64,000 bases of DNA from an uncultured Lachnospiraceae bacterium (GTDB taxonomy: Bacteria; Bacillota; Clostridia; Lachnospirales; Lachnospiraceae), in the NCBI GenBank assembly GCA_910584585.1, contig CAJUBP010000013.1, forward strand, positions 1,593 to 65,592, read 5' to 3'. The notes under the pieces were generated by a model that worked only from the letters and a program-made list of their open reading frames with translations, made no database searches and was not told the origin of the DNA. A program made the translations under genes and the position numbers. This document shows, piece after piece, positions 61,801-64,000 of the stretch (its first letter is position 1; every line of letters begins with the position of its first letter).

Positions 61801-64000
61801 CCCGTTCACTCCGGTAAAAGAGCTGTAGCTTGTGCTGAGTCCGAAATAGGCCGCCAGCAGCTTCTTTCTCGCTGCTCTCTTCGCCTCATCGCTGCCTTTA
61901 TCCGCAATTACCTGTTCCCCTTCCGCCATGGCCGTGTCATATTTCTTTTGACTGGTTTCTGAATAACTCTTTCCCTCTGTCATTGTTTTGCAGTAGGAAA
62001 CCAGCTTCTCCAGCGTATCCGGATAATCCGGGAAAACTGCGGAATCTTTCAGCGTATATAATTTTATCTCCGCAATATTGCAGTTCGCCTTGCTGTCCCC
62101 TTCTGGAACGGCATATTTGATGTAGCGATATTCCGGCTTTTTATCATTAAACAAGGTTGCGTATACGCGGGTATAATCGTTGATTGCCGGCGCTTCCGCG
62201 ATGGTATATAATTTCTCCCATGTTGTGCCGTCGTTGGAACCGTAAAATGACGCGTCAACGCACCTTTTTGCGTATTCCCCGTTGGTTCCGTCGCTTCTCG
62301 GGGCGTAGTCAATGACAGCAATTTTCTGTTTATTTCCCAGATCAATCTGTACCCACCCATCGGCCACGCCGTCAAAATAGGTGTCAATCTTTCCGTCCAC
62401 TACGTTTGCCGCTGCATTGCTGGAATCGTTATTCCATGGGTCGCTTCCAGTTACCATGTCAGTATTCAGTTCCAGTTCTTCCAAATCCCCTTCCAGAGCC
62501 GCTCCAAGTTCCATTCCAAGCTTCCGTTCCAGGGCCGCTTCCGCTTCCTGTTCCGCTTTGGCAGCCTCTTCCGCTTTCTCATCCGCCTCTGCTTTGTCCC
62601 GATCATAGGTCACATCGGAAATCACATAGGTGGTAATGGAATTTGCCGCCATATTCGCGGTAAACGTATTGTCCTCATTGGGGGTAACCGTCGCCATGGA
62701 CACGTCTTCCCAGCGTTCTCCGGTACAGGTCCGGTAAGCCTCAATATTCTCATCCATGGACATAAATTTGGTCAGGTCAAATTTCCAGGTCTGATCTGTA
62801 TCGCTTGTGTTCATTGCCACAATCACAGCCTGATGGCCTTTGGGATCATACGCCGCCAGGGTATTGTCGTTGTCTGAATCAATCAGGGAATATCCCGGAC
62901 GGATATATCTGGAAAACTGTCCGAAAGCGTCATATTTTTTCGTCAGCACAATTTCCTTGTTGTTGTGATCGCCGATGGCAATGCCCCAGTACCCTTTGTT
63001 CTTCATTTCATTCCAGCCAAGAGCTTCCAGATCATCTTTATCCCATTCGTTCTCCGCGTCCACATTCATGTCAACGGCATTCCACAGAATCCAGGCGGAG
63101 CTTCTAAGGCCTTTTAAATCCGTCATGATCCTCTGGGCCAGCCCCAGGGCCGCCTTCATTTCTCCGGCATTTTCGCCTCCTGCCGCGTACGCCCCGTCCA
63201 CTTCGGACATCCACAGGTTCTTGCCTGCAGATTTGGCCAGCTTAGAGAGTTCTGTACGCTTTGAACCGCTGTAGGTGTGGGTGTCAATCCTGCTGATTGT
63301 CTCTTTTGCCTGGGCAGTAAGGCTGTTGTAGGAAGTGATCGCCTTGTCAATATCTGTCTCATCGGTGCCGGAAAGTATGATATTTTCAATGGCCGTCTTT
63401 GCCGCCCCCGCCTCCATATCTTTTGCCTGGGCTTCCAGTTCTTTTTTCAGCGCGACAATCACTCTGGACTGGGCAGCGCCGGGATCAAAATGGCATCCCT
63501 CCTGTTTGTTGCTGTTGGCTCCCCAGTATGCAGTGTCCGGCTCGTTCATAGGCGTCGCGCTCTGGAAATTCACTGTCCCTTCCTGAGCCCAGTGCACAAT
63601 CACGTCTGCCATATAAGCCGCAAAAGCGTCGTAGGAATCGGAGCGCAGGTTGTTTTTGCTGGAATCCACAGCCCCGGAACTGCACCCGCTGTATGTCATG
63701 AAATAGGGCGGAGAATTGGAAAAGGCTTCCGCAATAAAGTCTTCTCCGCTTGCTTCCATCGCTGCCTTTAAAATATTCATCTGATTCGCATCCGCGTTCC
63801 AGTCATAGTTCCACGCATAGCCGCAGTCACCGTCGGCTCTGGCAAAATTTTCCTCATAATAGGAAATGTCATGGGCCGAAAGGTCTATCTTCGTTACGTC
63901 CGTGCAGTAGCCTGGAACCACGGAATCGGAACGCTGAATATGAGGCGCGTGGGCAAATTCGTCGTCTGCAGGAACCGTTCTGTCTTTGGGACGGACTAGC
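58864..64000 (-). CDS. Giant secreted GH30-GH43 fusion enzyme, N-terminus outside the window
   Basis: The frame is open to the window edge, so at least 1711 residues are encoded and the signal peptide is missing. The first domain is GH30-like (about residues 1-470 of the visible part), with the acid/base in ATPMNEPDTAYWG and the nucleophile in NLWMSEVDGAY, resembling GH30 endo-beta-1,6-galactanases. A CBM32/F5-8C-like domain follows (about 500-650), then a GH43 domain of GH43_24 type (about 720-1080: AHGGQIQQF, GGHVRDMNLFKDDDGTAY, SREGPAMFKY), a subfamily of exo-beta-1,3-galactanases. Then a Big_4 linker, a CBM-like domain (GYQEWWNTARGTK), two FIVAR-like bundles, an Ig-like repeat and a fibronectin III-like end. 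Both activities together would strip type II arabinogalactan. It is the first visible gene of the operon. Confidence 0.88.
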   Translation of the reverse strand, partial: LVRPKDRTVPADDEFAHAPHIQRSDSVVPGYCTDVTKIDLSAHDISYYEENFARADGDCGYAWNYDWNADANQMNILKAAMEASGEDFIAEAFSNSPPYFMTYSGCSSGAVDSSKNNLRSDSYDAFAAYMADVIVHWAQEGTVNFQSATPMNEPDTAYWGANSNKQEGCHFDPGAAQSRVIVALKKELEAQAKDMEAGAAKTAIENIILSGTDETDIDKAITSYNSLTAQAKETISRIDTHTYSGSKRTELSKLAKSAGKNLWMSEVDGAYAAGGENAGEMKAALGLAQRIMTDLKGLRSSAWILWNAVDMNVDAENEWDKDDLEALGWNEMKNKGYWGIAIGDHNNKEIVLTKKYDAFGQFSRYIRPGYSLIDSDNDNTLAAYDPKGHQAVIVAMNTSDTDQTWKFDLTKFMSMDENIEAYRTCTGERWEDVSMATVTPNEDNTFTANMAANSITTYVISDVTYDRDKAEADEKAEEAAKAEQEAEAALERKLGMELGAALEGDLEELELNTDMVTGSDPWNNDSSNAAANVVDGKIDTYFDGVADGWVQIDLGNKQKIAVIDYAPRSDGTNGEYAKRCVDASFYGSNDGTTWEKLYTIAEAPAINDYTRVYATLFNDKKPEYRYIKYAVPEGDSKANCNIAEIKLYTLKDSAVFPDYPDTLEKLVSYCKTMTEGKSYSETSQKKYDTAMAEGEQVIADKGSDEAKRAARKKLLAAYFGLSTSYSSFTGVNGDAMYDTEGKLIQAHGGQIQQFEVNGKKKWYWIGEDKTNDYRPCPGIHMYSSDDLYNWDDEGVVLKTAKTYEEFLTDKYFTDLYGDLETEEDRKRIFTDIWQGESSDEGCVIERPKMLYNDKTGKYVIWFHADGQDPFSSGGGNYAKAKAGVAIADSPAGPYKLLGSYLLNYQEGADHGFDGDVGGHVRDMNLFKDDDGTAYVMYSSDGNKTMHIARLNEEYTNVAQPDNSKAVEGVDFTRNFVGESREGPAMFKYRNKYYMITSGCTGWNPNRAGYAVADHPMGPWTMVGDPCTDEESNTTYHTQSTCVFPVDAAAGKFIYMGDRWKNSEVPENGPGTLKDSRYVWLPVEFIADGEIALRRYSDWTLEDLNNKGIAEIVTELPKVVKTAGELGTVLPDVIQIKSESGEVQDVDVSWQFPDSLPWNAMGTVKLTGIMQEGQKGTRKFTHTVSIVNEKTIYFFDSGAEESAYLETVRELVGEKLRNQKADQAYTPETQAGFAGIMDTDVGIKSVGSDIWEQGYYAKGDKNIEYSFDLEAGAYTAATGYQEWWNTARGTKIAVLTEGEEGETELASMEFTLGATDDNHQEALRFRLKEPGKVTVRISKTGSSDPVLSWIAIVQNSQAGDDLADKAQLEQALEKAKELEKKDYTSASWKEFQNLYQELEKEIISLKNDPAATQAEADELLKELERALSLLVENKTVLEKGIAEHLIPDSEKSKYTAESWKIYADALKEARNLLEQKEITEKEVERVLKSLSDAEEILESKNEETKNEETKKPENQTESGGSLTEGNQKAGQTIQYTKEYKITYGAKPFSLNARVTAGNGALKYKSSNKKVAAVSSQGKVTVKDIGVSTISITASATGCYKAKTVKVTVKVVPKKVSLTSVKTVKGKKLSVKWKKDAKVTGFQVQRSLKKDFKSGIRTFRTTGKKNSAVIKKLQAGKKYYVRVRAYKVVKQNGKLVVLTGEWSNVKVSGKVKK

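Noticed and set aside
1..64000. tRNA, rRNA and CRISPR loci
   Set aside because: No cloverleaf, rRNA signature or spacer-repeat array was noticed on either strand while reading. A tRNAscan or Infernal run would settle this.

Overview
The window reads as a chromosomal segment of a Gram-positive gut anaerobe of the Clostridia, most likely Lachnospiraceae. This rests on the housekeeping order (tig-clpP-clpX-lon-engB, all on the minus strand), a SpoVB-like flippase and a YtvI-like sporulation protein, a YesM/YesN-type two-component system next to a sugar ABC transporter, AGGAGG-type ribosome binding sites, and very large secreted multi-domain glycanases. The species cannot be fixed from the sequence.

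Layout. 0-5.4 kb: an Fe-S assembly operon (iscR-nifS-nifU, nifU cut by the window edge) with a visible Rrf2-type operator, a plus-strand SpoVB-like flippase, an AI-2E/YtvI membrane protein and a parvulin. 5.4-17.9 kb: a glycan-use locus, with a histidine kinase and response regulator followed by solute-binding protein, two permeases, a GH2 enzyme and a secreted GH43 enzyme. 17.9-27 kb: a zinc/manganese-type ABC transporter coupled to engB, then lon, clpX, clpP and tig. 27.1-35.2 kb: a complete Wadjet (JetDABC) plasmid-defence operon whose promoter runs into a truncated Uma2-family gene. 35.7-39.7 kb: a small integrative element or remnant with a Tn916-like integrase, arrays of GTGTCA boxes, one secreted cargo protein, a type I toxin-antitoxin locus and a second, apparently dead one. 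40.1-48.7 kb: an AEC transporter, a three-gene set (helical-repeat protein, HipA-like kinase, AAA/PD-(D/E)XK protein), a metallo-beta-lactamase-fold hydrolase and a second AAA/PD-(D/E)XK paralogue. 48.9-64 kb: a four-gene operon of giant secreted proteins: a GH30 plus GH43 fusion, a beta-helix protein, a parvulin-like lipoprotein and a GH43 enzyme. The GH30/GH43_24-like pairing, with GH43 and GH2 enzymes nearby, suggests use of type II arabinogalactan or a related galactan.

The least explained structure is a set of long palindromes bounded by CTAG and lying directly behind stop codons. Three of them (39824-39989, 39986-40151, 45676-45841) are each exactly 166 bp including both CTAGs, although their inner sequences differ. 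Two of these abut and share a CTAG. A 48-bp palindrome behind jetC and a longer one beside it show the same CTAG-sharing arrangement. This looks like a mobile palindromic element family that targets CTAG at gene ends.

Most assignments come from reading motifs in translated frames. No database search was possible.
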